Below the pieces are notes generated by a model. The model saw only the letters and a list, made by a program, of their open reading frames with translations, did no database searches and was not told the origin of the DNA. From Stictocephala bisonia (taxonomy: Eukaryota > Arthropoda > Insecta > Hemiptera > Membracidae), in NCBI GenBank assembly GCA_035578905.1, contig JAQJVL010000307.1:62001-126000 (forward strand): DNA of 64,000 nucleotides, in the 5' to 3' direction. The translations under genes were made by a program, and so were the position numbers. Position 1 is the first letter of the stretch. The number at the start of each line of letters is the position of its first letter. This document shows positions 1 through 10,426 of the stretch, in pieces.

Positions 1-2972
1 TTATTGAAGTTATTTTCAGAGTAAATATCGTTTGGAAGCTTATTGAATAATGTTGGAACTATATATCCTGGTAATCTTTCCCCAAATACAGATCTAATGG
101 TTTGGACCTTTAATCTCTTGGTGTTTCTTAAGTTAATTGAAGTAGATTTGGAATTTAGAATTTTATGCTTGTTATTAGAAAAATTACCAATTATAATGGT
201 GTACTGATAAAACCCCTTTGGCGACAGGGTATTTGCTCTTGTATATACGCTTTCCCAGCCACCTTCTCCATCGTTAAACATCATATCTAAACATTTCTTT
301 TGGAGTTTTTTAATTTTATTTAAGTGACAATCTGCGGCTGTTCCATATAGTATTACACCGTATCGTATAATGGATTCAACAAGTGCCTTATATATCGATA
401 TCTTTCCTTCATCTCTTAAAACATTTCTAAGCCTATAAAAAGTTGCAGTACAAGCATACAGCTTTCTTTGGATTTTCTCAATATGTTCATTCCAAATCAG
501 TCCATTGTCAATAGTTATTCCTAAATAATCACATTTATTTACAATATCTACTTCAGTGCAGCTACAAACTGTATTATCCTGTGATTCATTAGGCCCACCT
601 TGATTACCAGTATATCTTAGGCAAGAGCAACTATGGTATTTAATTACTGGTTTAAAAGTGAAATTTTTGTTTCTAAGATAAATAGGCATTAGTACAGTTT
701 TCTGAGGGTTAATTATTAATTCCATGTCATGCATCCATTTGTTCACTCTGTTAAAATTATTCTGCATAGTGTGTCTGGCTACTTCCAAGTTCACATGAGA
801 TGCTATTATCAAAAGATCATCTGCGTATCCCCAGAGTTTGACATTTCTTACTCTACTAAATATATTATTTAAGTATATATTAAATAATACAGGCCCAAGG
901 TTACTTCCTTGAGGTACTCCAAGATTACACAGACTTCTTTTACTATATGTTTGTTCTACTTTTACTGTAAACTGTCTATTTCTCAGGTAAGATTCAAACC
1001 ATTTTAACTGATTGCCAGTAATTCCAATGTCCTCCAGTGTCCTTATCAAATTTTTATGATTTATTGTATCAAAAGCTTTTGACAAATCAATAAAAAGGGC
1101 CAGAACATAGCATCCTTTATCTATTTGTATGTTAATGTACTCACTGACCTCCTTTAGTAGATCCTCTGTACCTTTTCCCTTTTGGAAGGCAAACTGGTTT
1201 TTGCTAATTATAGAGTTTTCCATGAGGTATTTGTTTAAATAATGGCACACATATTTCTCAAATATTTTTTCGATGCTGGAGAGGAGGGCAATAGGCCTAT
1301 AGTTCTCGTACTTACTCTTCAAACCTTTCTTGAATATTGGTCTAACTATTGAGGTCTTTAAACAGTCTGGGAATACTCCTGATTTCAATGATAAATTTAT
1401 TGCTTTTGATAATGCAGGTGATATTTTACTTGATACTAACTTTAGATCTTTGGTTCTTACAAAATCTATTCCACTAGCCTTTTTCACGTTTGATTTTTCT
1501 ATTAATTCTTTTATTTTATTCTCAGTTGACATAGGTACATAAAAGCTCTGTGATATGTTTGATCTTATCAAATTATTCTCATTTGTAAATTGGATGCCGC
1601 AATGATGCCTAATACTATTTATTCCATTTATAAATTCATCTGAAAATCTGTCAGCAATCTGCTCAGGTAAGCCTTCCATTGAACTAACTATTTGTTTGTC
1701 GAGATTTTTGTTTTTGCATCTACCTAATAATCGGTTTACACCATTCCACATTTTTCTCACATCATTACCTGCAGTATCAAATAAGGTTTTATAATATTCG
1801 TTTTTCCTTTTCCTAATTTGTGCATTCACTCTATTTCTAAAACTCGTGTAACGGTATCTATGTCTGGCATTTTGTGGGTCAGCTTTCCACACTCTAAATA
1901 ATCTATCTCTTTCTTTTGTCAGTTCTCTCAAATGTTCATTCATCCATTCCTTCTCTGCTCTTCTTTTTTTCTTGTATGTGTGCTGTATGGTAATTTTAGA
2001 TTTGTCGTAGGCCTTGTTAAATTGATTTATCAAATATTCGAAAGCATAGTCTGTGTTTGATAAGGGCATTTCTGACCAATCTATCCTCCCCAGCTCATTT
2101 TTTACTTTATTCTCAACAAGTAGTGCAGAAGTGGCTGGGTGTTCTCTATACTTTGAATCAGGTTGCAAATCAAACCCTGCGCTTACCGTAATTGAATAAT
2201 GATCTGATATTTTTACTTTAACTACACCCCCCTCTATCTCATCAAAAGCAGAAGTACTTCTGATGTAGATATGGTCTATGCAGGTCTGAGATAGCTTTCC
2301 ATCTCTTATCTCTTCCCTGGTATAGTCCAAGATTATTCTATTTAAGCCTTTGGAGGCTAAAACAGTTTCATACTCCTGTACGATCCTCTCAGAAGGGTTT
2401 TTTACATCAATGTTGGAATCGCCAACGACAATTAAATTACCATTAGGAAATTGACTATCTAACAAGTAACACAATTCGTCTATAAAAAATTGTGAGGTAA
2501 GTCCTGTACTGTGAGGTGGTGGCCGATAGAAAGCTAAGAGATTTATTGTAGGGCCTAAGGGTTTTCTGGAGCTTATAGGTTCCAGTATGCCTCCAATGCA
2601 TTCAAATGAATTAGATTTTAATTTTATTTCTTGAAATTTAATAGTATTATTATTACAAAAAACTGCAATCCCTCCACCTGATTTCTCTAGCCTACACTTA
2701 CTCACTGTTGAAAAACCATTTATACAGTAGGCTTTTATTGTTTCTTCAGAGCAGTTTAATTCGGATAATATTAAAATATCTATATTATTGATGTAGGATA
2801 GCAGTTGCAACATTAAAGAATCCCAGTTTTTCCGTAGTGATCTAATATTAAGGTGAACTAAATTAAACCCTAATCGATTTTGTGGGGAACTACTTTGATT
2901 AAACCAAGAATCAAAATTTAAATAATTATCAAAATGGAAGTTTCTATATAGGTCTTCTAAATCGGTAAACAT
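1..2972 (-). CDS. LINE ORF2: endonuclease-reverse transcriptase, C-terminus cut by window edge
   Basis: The frame is open from the ATG at 2972-2970 to base 1, about 990 codons, with an in-frame stop 9 bases upstream that supports this start. Residues about 35-270 read as an exonuclease-endonuclease-phosphatase domain: LNIRSL near 41, ILSELN with the catalytic-type Glu near 71, YRPP near 149, GDSNID near 184 and SDHYS near 256. Residues about 540-830 are the reverse transcriptase: PIFKKG, NYRPIALL near 557, FIDLSKAFDTINH near 627, GVPQGSNLGPVLFN near 685, the catalytic YADD near 716 and YLGITID near 816. By homology the protein nicks target DNA and primes reverse transcription of its own RNA. 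Family ORF2 proteins are usually 900-1000 residues, so little is missing. I see no frameshift or stop. Confidence 0.93.
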   Translation of the reverse strand, partial: MFTDLEDLYRNFHFDNYLNFDSWFNQSSSPQNRLGFNLVHLNIRSLRKNWDSLMLQLLSYINNIDILILSELNCSEETIKAYCINGFSTVSKCRLEKSGGGIAVFCNNNTIKFQEIKLKSNSFECIGGILEPISSRKPLGPTINLLAFYRPPPHSTGLTSQFFIDELCYLLDSQFPNGNLIVVGDSNIDVKNPSERIVQEYETVLASKGLNRIILDYTREEIRDGKLSQTCIDHIYIRSTSAFDEIEGGVVKVKISDHYSITVSAGFDLQPDSKYREHPATSALLVENKVKNELGRIDWSEMPLSNTDYAFEYLINQFNKAYDKSKITIQHTYKKKRRAEKEWMNEHLRELTKERDRLFRVWKADPQNARHRYRYTSFRNRVNAQIRKRKNEYYKTLFDTAGNDVRKMWNGVNRLLGRCKNKNLDKQIVSSMEGLPEQIADRFSDEFINGINSIRHHCGIQFTNENNLIRSNISQSFYVPMSTENKIKELIEKSNVKKASGIDFVRTKDLKLVSSKISPALSKAINLSLKSGVFPDCLKTSIVRPIFKKGLKSKYENYRPIALLSSIEKIFEKYVCHYLNKYLMENSIISKNQFAFQKGKGTEDLLKEVSEYINIQIDKGCYVLALFIDLSKAFDTINHKNLIRTLEDIGITGNQLKWFESYLRNRQFTVKVEQTYSKRSLCNLGVPQGSNLGPVLFNIYLNNIFSRVRNVKLWGYADDLLIIASHVNLEVARHTMQNNFNRVNKWMHDMELIINPQKTVLMPIYLRNKNFTFKPVIKYHSCSCLRYTGNQGGPNESQDNTVCSCTEVDIVNKCDYLGITIDNGLIWNEHIEKIQRKLYACTATFYRLRNVLRDEGKISIYKALVESIIRYGVILYGTAADCHLNKIKKLQKKCLDMMFNDGEGGWESVYTRANTLSPKGFYQYTIIIGNFSNNKHKILNSKSTSINLRNTKRLKVQTIRSVFGERLPGYIVPTLFNKLPNDIYSENNFN

Positions 2973-3250
2973 ATTTGTTTATGAAGCAAACCAATAAATA
3001 AATAAATAAGTAGTTAATATACTATAGGACAAGCAGTAACAATAAGATAGAATTTTAACAACATATAACATAAAAAAATAAACTATTACAAAGTATAACA
3101 AGAAATAGACTATTAAATGATAACAACAAAATAAATCATAAACTAAACTATGAAATAGGGTAACAGTAATAAATAAAATTTTTTTTTTTTTTTTTACGCA
3201 TTATAGGTTTGGATGTTGACTATATACAAAAGACTACATACCATGTCCAG
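2973..3250 (-). other. Spacer between LINE ORF1 and ORF2 with an internal A-tract
   Basis: The two ORFs do not overlap but are separated by about 278 very AT-rich bases. On the element's sense strand the spacer carries a run of about 17 A (plus-strand T run near 3180-3194) and a short ATTT-repeat run just before the ORF2 start. No ORF spans it. ORF2 is probably translated by reinitiation or internal entry. The A-run could instead mark an old insertion or template switch. Confidence 0.6.
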
Positions 3251-4192
3251 TTAACTTCCAATTTTGTTCACATCTTCCAAGCTTTTTATAACAATTACAT
3301 TCTTGGTGTCTGGGTCCTTTTTTGCCAAGACTTTCCCATTTTGGAACCAGACAAACTGGTAATTGTAGATCCTGGCTCTAACTTTTGCTTCCCTAAGTAG
3401 TCCTTTGTTGAAGGCAGTGAGGTTTTCATTGAAGAAGATCTTGTTGTTAGAGTTTTGCTCCGATAGTTTGGCCTTCTTTCCTGCTTTTAGCCATTCATCT
3501 CGGGTTGTCACCGAGAAGAATTGAACTAGGATGGCTGGGGGTCTCTCATCATTTCTCTTCTGAAGCCTGTGAAGCCTGTTTATCTTCTCTGGCTCAAACG
3601 GTACTTTGATGTCCTGGGCTAGCTGTTTCACAACTTCTATCGTCTTCTCCGTATTAAGGGAAGGCCCTTGCACAGGTACACCATGAATCTCCAAATTCAC
3701 CCTGCGCCCGTACTGGTCCAATTCATTTACCCGTTCTGTGAGAGTCTTGACCTGTTCCTCGCTTTTCGTCAGTTTAGATCTTGCTTCTCTTAATTCTTTT
3801 TTTATCTCTTTATTTTCTTCTCTCAGTTTTTTTAGTTCATCCAGTATCTCATCATACTTTTCAGATTGGAAATTTATAGCAGTCTCGATCTTTGCAACAG
3901 TGCCCTTCATTTCCAATAAGCTGTCAATCTTCTCAGCCAGGTGAACCAGGTCCAAAGGCACATTTGCATTAGGCTCATCTTCAGATATGCTTTTTGACTT
4001 GTCTTTCCTTCTGCAAGAGGGACAGGTCCATTTTTCCTGTCCATTCTTCCCTAGTGATTTCCAGGATTGGCTCTTAAGACTACATTCACCAAGGTGGAAG
4101 CCTTCACCACATAACCTACAAATAGAGTGATCGCCATCAGTAGGTAGATCCTCTTTGCATTTGCCACATTTAGCACCCGGGATGGTAGGCAT
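3251..4192 (-). CDS. LINE ORF1 protein: PHD-like zinc finger, coiled coil, nucleic-acid-binding domain
   Basis: Complete 313-residue ORF, ATG at 4192-4190 and TAA at 3253-3251. Residues 9-60 carry Cys9, Cys12, Cys25, Cys28, His33, Cys37, Cys57 and Cys60, the C4HC3 spacing of a PHD finger. Residues about 85-160 are a charged heptad-rich coiled coil (runs of E, K and L), suited to self-association. Residues about 161-245 begin RRVNLEIHGVP, the start seen in RRM-like domains of LINE ORF1 proteins, followed by a basic C-terminal part. By analogy it binds element RNA and forms the RNP with ORF2, which starts 279 bases downstream. Assignment to a LINE ORF1 is firm from structure and neighbour; the exact clade is not. 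Confidence 0.88.
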   Translation of the reverse strand: MPTIPGAKCGKCKEDLPTDGDHSICRLCGEGFHLGECSLKSQSWKSLGKNGQEKWTCPSCRRKDKSKSISEDEPNANVPLDLVHLAEKIDSLLEMKGTVAKIETAINFQSEKYDEILDELKKLREENKEIKKELREARSKLTKSEEQVKTLTERVNELDQYGRRVNLEIHGVPVQGPSLNTEKTIEVVKQLAQDIKVPFEPEKINRLHRLQKRNDERPPAILVQFFSVTTRDEWLKAGKKAKLSEQNSNNKIFFNENLTAFNKGLLREAKVRARIYNYQFVWFQNGKVLAKKDPDTKNVIVIKSLEDVNKIGS

Positions 4193-4318
4193 TTTCTTTT
4201 AAATTGTTTATAAGCTAAATTTTACAACTTTACAGCAAATTTAAAGACAAAAACTTGTTTTTTAATGTAAATAAATAGTGGAGCTAGAAGAGCTCAACTT
4301 GACCTCACCACTGCCACC
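4193..4318 (-). promoter_or_regulatory. Probable LINE 5' UTR / internal promoter region
   Basis: The stretch lies upstream of ORF1 on its sense strand. Its distal end (4280-4318) is G+C-richer than the surroundings and contains GAGCTC and GGCAGTGGTGAGG. LINEs of this type usually carry an internal promoter here. No motif can be proven. Confidence 0.35.
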
Positions 4319-5514
4319 TCAATAATGATAGTAAACAAGGTTTATTGAAATCATTCACTGTTATATATTTTTTTAAATTTAATATGATTTTAAAATTTGA
4401 TGCTTTAAAAGTAATCACAAACCGTAATTATGTACGTAACACATTATCTATATGTTCATAAAATTTAAATTTAAATAATTTTGAAATATTTTAGCACCAT
4501 TTCCCATATCATGATCATATTAAGATAATGTTAAGGCCTTTTTTAACTAAAAAAACGTATTTTTGTTAATTTTAGGCATGTTCTCAAATGGAATCCTTAA
4601 TACATAAAAATACTAGGACCGTTGAGAAAATTTCATATCACCAGAAAATCACGCCTACAAGTTACTGAAAGGTCCTACAAACTTAATCCTAATTAGGTTT
4701 GTATTGCTTTGTAAATTAAAAAAATAATTATAATTAATTATTAATTAAAACATAAACTTAAAACTAACGATTTTTAAATAAAAAATTACAATCTTTTAAA
4801 AGTTGATTGTTAAAGTTTGGTTTCATTTTCAGTCAGTGGTTTGAACAATATTTGTAATCGTTCAAAATTAATTTATTAACACTTAACATAGTTTAAAATT
4901 TAATAGTAAATGACTTGAATACAATGTTGATAAATATTCTTCTTGTTATTAAAATAAAATAAGACGATTATGTCACAGGTAGTAAACAACTCCCTAACTG
5001 TATTATTCTCTATTGAAAAGATAAGAGCACCGAATTTAGCTCATTTACCTGGTTTTATAACACAGAAACATCAATAAAGATACTATCTTGAGTCTTGATG
5101 GAGCATCTCTAATGCTATTGACCTGTTGTGAACTTTTTAATTATCAAATATTTTTTGCTCAGTAATGATGGCTAAAGCTATTAACTTGGGAGAGATGCGG
5201 CCTGGCTTTGTAAATCAAAGCTACTTTGTAAACGTACTGGTAATTTAAATTAACATCTATAATCCCTCAAGCAGAGCATTTGTATCAGCTACAATCTTGC
5301 TTGTTAATTGGCTACTGACTATAGTTGTAGGCCTGGTAGAGAAGTCCAAGATAAGTAGGCCTACTGTAATGGCAACCAAACAACACATAAATAAGGTAGA
5401 ACTGCTCTATTTGATCACAAGTATTTTTTTTCTTATTTTTATTCTTAAGCAGCTCACTTCACTTTAATACGCTATACCTCACATTATAGGTACAGCACAA
5501 TTGTATAACATTAG
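4319..5514. other. Unassigned AT-rich DNA
   Basis: There are no long ORFs and no inverted repeat I could pair. It holds short AT-palindromic runs near 4720-4750 (AATTAATTATTAATTAA type). Nothing else is supported. Confidence 0.6.
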
Positions 5515-5810
5515 TATTTTTATTTTTATTTTTTTATTCTTTAGACGCCAATCGTCAAAATACGAGTATGTGTGAATATGGATTTCGAATGAATGTGACG
5601 ATTGAAGATGAACGAATTGAAGATTAGTCGTAGTTGCCAACTAAGGCCGACTATTCCTTAGAAATTGCCATTAATTAATAGCCAAATAAAAAATGAACAG
5701 CCAGTGTTTATCAGCTGATTGCTTTCAAAATATGTTACAACTCTGATTGGGATCGAACTGAGGATCTTTAGCCTACGAAGCTAGGCTTTAAGCAACTAAG
5801 CTATGGTCAA
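5515..5810 (-). mobile_element. SINE family A, copy 1 (tRNA-derived, minus strand)
   Basis: On the minus strand the head (about 5810-5745) has a box A-like TAGCTTAGTTGC and a box B-like CAGTTCGATCCC, as in RNA polymerase III tRNA promoters. The body follows, and the element ends in TTGACGATTGGCGTCTAAAG plus an A-rich tail near 5515-5545. A second copy lies on the plus strand at 61607-61831. The two share an exact 21-base block (5641-5661 against 61734-61754, reverse complemented) and matching body and tail, which proves a dispersed family. No target duplication was identified. Confidence 0.75.
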
Positions 5811-5875
5811 ATGTTTAGTTAAATTTGTAATATGTAAATCAAGTAAGTTTCTTGGCTACTTATATTAATCGTATA

Positions 5876-5931
5876 GTGCGTGCGTGTGCGTGTGCGTGCG
5901 CGCACGCGCGCGCGTGTGTGTGTGTGTGTGT
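5876..5931. repeat. Alternating GT/GC microsatellite
   Basis: About 56 bases of alternating purine-pyrimidine (GTGC, CGCG and GTGT runs). Such tracts can adopt Z-DNA. No coding role. Confidence 0.95.
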
Positions 5932-6879
5932 TTTCGTTATTTCTTTTGTGAGGTGTGGTTTCAAATACGTTAAGGTTTAAGTACTCTCAAGTCTGAAATC
6001 ATTATGACAGACAAATTGCGGAGATGAGCAAGATTTGATTACCCGGAGAGACAAGGAACCTCTCTCTTGTCGCTGGTTGACGGAACCAGGCAGCAGGAAG
6101 CTATCAACTTACTCCCCACTAATTGTATCCGTTGAAGTATTTCTTTGGGATAGTCACACCAATTACCAACATAAACTCATTACACGCAGTAACTCTTTCA
6201 GATTGTTTAAAGATAAAAGTTGTTTATAGTCAAATTTGTACAAGAGATGTAATTTTAAGTAGTTTGAAAAATAATCTAACCAGGTAATAGATAACAAACA
6301 ATAAAAAGTCTTATACGGCAATTGTTAAAGCTCAAATAAATTTATACATGTTGCAAGTTCAGCTTTATTTGATTAAAAGCACCACATTTTGTGAAGTAAA
6401 CTACATCCTATACACCATTATCAAAATTAAAACATTATTAAACTTATTGTTGATAATTTTCGTTTCAAGTATCGAATCATTTTCAGTAGCATCTAACAAA
6501 AGGAAAGAGAAAGAAGACAAATGAAAACGTGGATTTAAATTTTTAAATTTAGAGAGAATAAAACCTAGTATGGAGCTATTCAAAGCGACCTTTATTCCAG
6601 GTCTAGCGACCTGGACAGCTCCGATTGAAGGAAGACCAGCTAACCTTCAGGGAGTGGTGAGACTGAAAAGAGCGCAATGGGCAATCATTAACAGTTTGAT
6701 CCTCAATCACATGACTGATCATTTGTCATTCCCCACTTATATTTCCAGTAGTTGCATCTTCCTATACCCGTGCTAATGTGACCAACTTAGTCCATTCCTT
6801 AGGTGGAAGGTTCATTCCTCCGATGACGGGCATAGAGTCTGATACCATTTAAAGCTATTTTAAATCAAGACTATACGAT
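5932..6879. other. Unassigned DNA
   Basis: Mixed composition with G+C-richer patches near 6030-6130 and 6570-6720. Short open frames exist (6035-6229, 6570-6776) but show no recognisable domain or clear splice context. Confidence 0.55.
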
Positions 6880-7690
6880 ACTAGATGTGACCCCTGCACG
6901 CTTCACGTGCCAACCCTGTTACTTGCTTCGCTCGTGAAGAAAGCTCGGCCTTCGGACTTGCCTTAAGACTCTGCCTTCTGCTCCTTTGTAGAAATTGGCC
7001 AATGGCCTCGCCAGGGTGCTCTGTTAGAGGCCTCTTTGTGGAACTCGGCCTACGGCCTCGCGGTGGAAAGTCTGCGGCCTCACCAAGGCACTCTGCTACA
7101 GTCTCACTTTTTGAGTCTCGGCAGGTCGCCTCGTGATGGAAATTGGCCTACGGATTCTTAACCAGTTTGGCCATGAATTTTGGTTTTAGAGGCAGTGAAG
7201 CCAATAAACATAATCTTTTCTAAAATCTGATGGTATATTAGTAATAAACTAAAGAATACCTTTAATGTAATACCACACTTGAGTATATAACATCAGTATT
7301 CAACAATTTTACATATTTCAAAATTTCAGTTCTTGGGCCCCCGACACCACAAGTTTTTACGCTGAAATTCATATATAAGGTGTGCATTTTTTACGCATGT
7401 AGAACTGTGAGATTTTGAAACTTTTATTCGTGATTTTCCTCAAGTTAGGTCAGAAATACTAAATTTTTATGATTTTCCCGTAAGAAATACATTGGGGCTG
7501 TTTTGGGGGTAAAAAAGGCTGCCATTTCGGAACTATAAAGAATTTTTCAAAATCCCTTCTTATTGCACGCCTACAATATAGGACCAATCATCCTACAACA
7601 TTTCATCCTCAAAGGTTTAGTGGTTTTTGAGAAAGAGTGATCAGTGAGTGAGTCAATGGTATTTTGCTTTTATATAAAATATAGATTATG
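6880..7690. mobile_element. Degenerate dispersed repeat, retroelement-like remnant
   Basis: The left part (6890-7160) is unusually G+C-rich and repeats CGGCC(T/A)(T/A)CGG-type words (GGCCTTCGG, GGCCTACGGCCTCGC), starting after a TAGATGTGACCC head. The right part ends with GTGAGTGAGTCAATGG and then a TATATAAAATATAGAT tail, a style of 3' end I associate with short arthropod retroelements. A related but shorter head may lie at 56430-56500. The class is inferred only; no protein remains. Confidence 0.4.
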
Positions 7691-10065
7691 ACAAATTTTA
7701 ATTAGTTTCATAAATTTTAAAAGACAGATACCAAAAATTGTGTGCTTACTTAGGCTGAGTAGAAAACCTGAAAATCGTGTTGTAGGATTGATATAAGAGA
7801 AATGATTGTAGTGAGTAGTAGCCTACGCACTATTACCCGAACAGTGAGGTGTAACTTAAGTTGACTGTACGCTAGTTATTTTCTTGCTTATTTAAAATGC
7901 CTCTCGTGAGCTCTATGTGCAAGGTGCTTTCTGAATCAATGTTCACGTAAAGGTGTTACGATACAAATGCAGCATCAGCAACAATAAAAGTACGAACATT
8001 TAAAAATAATAATACATTAACTTAATGTATAAACCTTGTATACCTAATTTTATACCTTATATAATTAAATTTTAGCCTCCGGAAAGTGTAAAATTACCTT
8101 TTAACACATTTCTTGAATTTATTTGAACTTCATCGAAAAGCCATCATCAAATGCATTTAAGGTTTAATTTTTTCTGTGGAAAGACTAATATATTGAGATA
8201 GATGAGAGTAGAGCCCCAAAGACAATAGTATTTCCAGCAAGTTTGCAAATAACCGTTGCAATAATTACAGACTCTTCACGGTTTATCGCTACCCACCACA
8301 GACTTTCTGGTGTTTTCCATCTGACAGTGGGTTCTCTGTGTTGACATCCGTGAGGAAAACTGGGAACTAACCACAGAGGAACAATTGCTTTCTTATGACC
8401 GCAGCGAACACCTCAGTAGCACTTACCACTAATGTGGACTTTAGTAATGATTAGTATGTTTATCCTTTAGCATTTGGAGGGGAGTAAGGGGAGGGAATAT
8501 AGTCTGTTTTAGGTCTTTAGGCCTAAGCTGCTTAAGAGCTAGTCTGCTTAATATGAACGGGCACTTGTCGTCGGCTACGTTAGAATTCACTGGGCCCATG
8601 ATCGGTGGTGGTTTTATCGGCGTTGTCACATTAGCGGAAAGTTAATAGAGGCAACTTCACCATCTCTTGAACGGTCACGCAGTCAAAAGTAATTCAATTT
8701 AAATTGTTTGAGTTTACTAACATTGTTGGCCATGAGAAAGTGACCTTTGTTTATTTTACTCTGTGGTTTCAAGCACAGCGACGCAATAAACATACTGTAA
8801 CAAATGACACTGCCATACCTAAAGAGAACGGATAGCTAACCACTCGATAGTTCAATAAATAAATAACATTTTACTGTCTTTAAGCCAGTACAAGCAATAG
8901 ACAAAGTCAACATTATAAAAAAAGATATAGAACAATGGTATGACGTAAATACAATTTTCTGTTATAATATACACATTATATATAATAATATATAATACAC
9001 ATGAAATATTAAAGTTGTAGTAATAAATGAAAATATAATACAGGCTACATGACATACATAATAATATATACTTGGAACGTATGTAGTGTTCTATTTGTGA
9101 CCTCTGTTTCTTTATTCCCTGTGGAAAGTACAACATTTTTATCTGTAACACTCAAAATATTTATTATTTTAGATAATGTTTATTTGAACTTCGCATGTTT
9201 AATGAATAAAGTTACTTTGTCATGAAGGTTTAGTATTTTTAATAAAATTTTAAAAAAGAAAAAAATCACTATGCAGAGTAAAGAAATAGTGATTTATTGC
9301 AAAAAATGTGGCTGTTCAATTATTATATAATGGATACCCTAAAATAATCACCTTTGTTATCTCAGATTGATTAACCCATTGTGACAACTGTAAACTCCTT
9401 TGCGAAAAAATAGGCATTTTACATTTATTAAAGGTTGAGATACTTGCGCCGATCATGTATTATAAAACCTGTCAGTAATATACATTTTATTGAAAATAAA
9501 TTTTGTATTTATCCTGTAATTATGTCACAAAACAGTAAATATTATAAAACCAGACGTGTAAAAGCTTTAAAATGAAATGATAAAGATGTGATAAAATTAC
9601 ATTTATTTAATCAAAACAATATTATCATACTCAATAATATATAACGGCATTATTTTAAATTACAATAAAGGCATAACAACAACAATGATTCATAATATTT
9701 TAGAAGTTTACTGTCCATAATTAATGATAAAATATTCAAAATTCAATATTCAAAATTCATTAACTTGTTCATTAATTCATTCATTAATATGTCATTAACA
9801 CATTCAAAATAATTAACTTAAATGAATGTTATTAGTTCATAATGTATACAATTTTCGATTAGATTAATTATAACTTACATGACATTTACAATAAAAAATA
9901 AAACACTCCCTCGCTTAGTTCTACACATTTTTTACGGTTTAATTAATATAATGGTTGTTTACAATAAGTTGAACATTATTTAAAAAGTATTTACCCTTGA
10001 TAAATATTCAAATCAAGTACCATATTATTTTTCAAATGGGTTTCTAACTATCTTTTAGAGGTAAT
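7691..10065. other. Unassigned mostly AT-rich DNA
   Basis: No recognised gene. The 8441-8629 minus frame (62 codons) lies in a G+C-richer patch at 8230-8640 but matches nothing I know. 8852-9151 is an AT-rich chance frame. 9740-9800 has ATTCATT/ATTAATTCATT short direct repeats. Confidence 0.55.
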
Positions 10066-10073
10066 ATCATAAA
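10066..10073. repeat. Left 8-bp target duplication (ATCATAAA)
   Basis: Identical to 10419-10426 on the other side of the element at 10074-10418. Confidence 0.88.
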
Positions 10074-10418
10074 GGCTACGTGCGGTTTGCGCTCGTGGGG
10101 TTTGCGCCACGTAGTGTTTGCGACCTCCCTAAGATGTTACCGTGGGGTTTGCGCCCAAGATAATTAGGCACATTTTCCTCGTTTGTTATACACCTACAAC
10201 CGACTGATTTCACTGTCGTCAATGACTAACCTAACCTAACCTAACCTAAGGGTAATGAGATAAAACCCTTGACTCTAAATGTTTAGAGTCAAGGATAAAA
10301 CGGACTACTTTTTATGTCTCTAACAACAAGGAAAATGTGCCTAATTATCTTGGGCGCAAACCCCACGGTAAAATCTTGAGGAGGTCGCAAACCCCACGAG
10401 CGCATCTCCCACGACACC
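10074..10418. mobile_element. Foldback MITE with GG/CC ends and internal CCTAA repeats
   Basis: A 345-bp element flanked by ATCATAAA on both sides (exact 8-bp duplication). The ends are GGCTACGTGCGG and the complement of GGTGTCGTGGGAG, and long inverted arms (about 100 bp) pair 10086-10185 with 10322-10403. The left arm has one extra GCCACGTAGTGTTTGC-like block. GGGTTTGCG repeats occur in the arms and may be transposase-binding sites. The centre has four CCTAA units (about 10230-10249) and a 13-bp-arm hairpin at 10267-10294. No coding capacity, so it is non-autonomous. Confidence 0.85.
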
Positions 10419-10426
10419 ATCATAAA
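10419..10426. repeat. Right 8-bp target duplication (ATCATAAA)
   Basis: Partner of 10066-10073. Confidence 0.88.

Larger units (their letters stand above)
1..4318 (-). mobile_element. Non-LTR retrotransposon (CR1/Jockey-type), 3' end outside window
   Basis: Two minus-strand ORFs in the order ORF1 then ORF2 make this an autonomous LINE. ORF2 has an apurinic-type endonuclease followed by a reverse transcriptase, and ORF1 starts with a PHD-like zinc finger; that combination is known from the CR1/L2/Jockey group. Both frames are open, so the copy may be young. The 5' end is estimated near 4318 because a short G+C-richer leader (about 4280-4318) ends there and plain AT-rich DNA follows. The 3' end, tail and target duplication lie left of base 1, so the boundary and clade remain uncertain. 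Confidence 0.85.

Noticed and set aside
1330..1542. Plus-strand 70-codon frame
   Set aside because: Antisense shadow of the LINE ORF2.
3209..3944. Plus-strand short frames
   Set aside because: Antisense shadows of the LINE ORF1.
8441..8629. 62-codon minus-strand frame as a gene
   Set aside because: Short, no domain, no splice or promoter context; left as unassigned.
10230..10249. CCTAA run as a true telomere or interstitial telomere
   Set aside because: Only four units, centred within a MITE bounded by target duplications; the runs at 41.4 and 62.9 kb are also inside MITEs.
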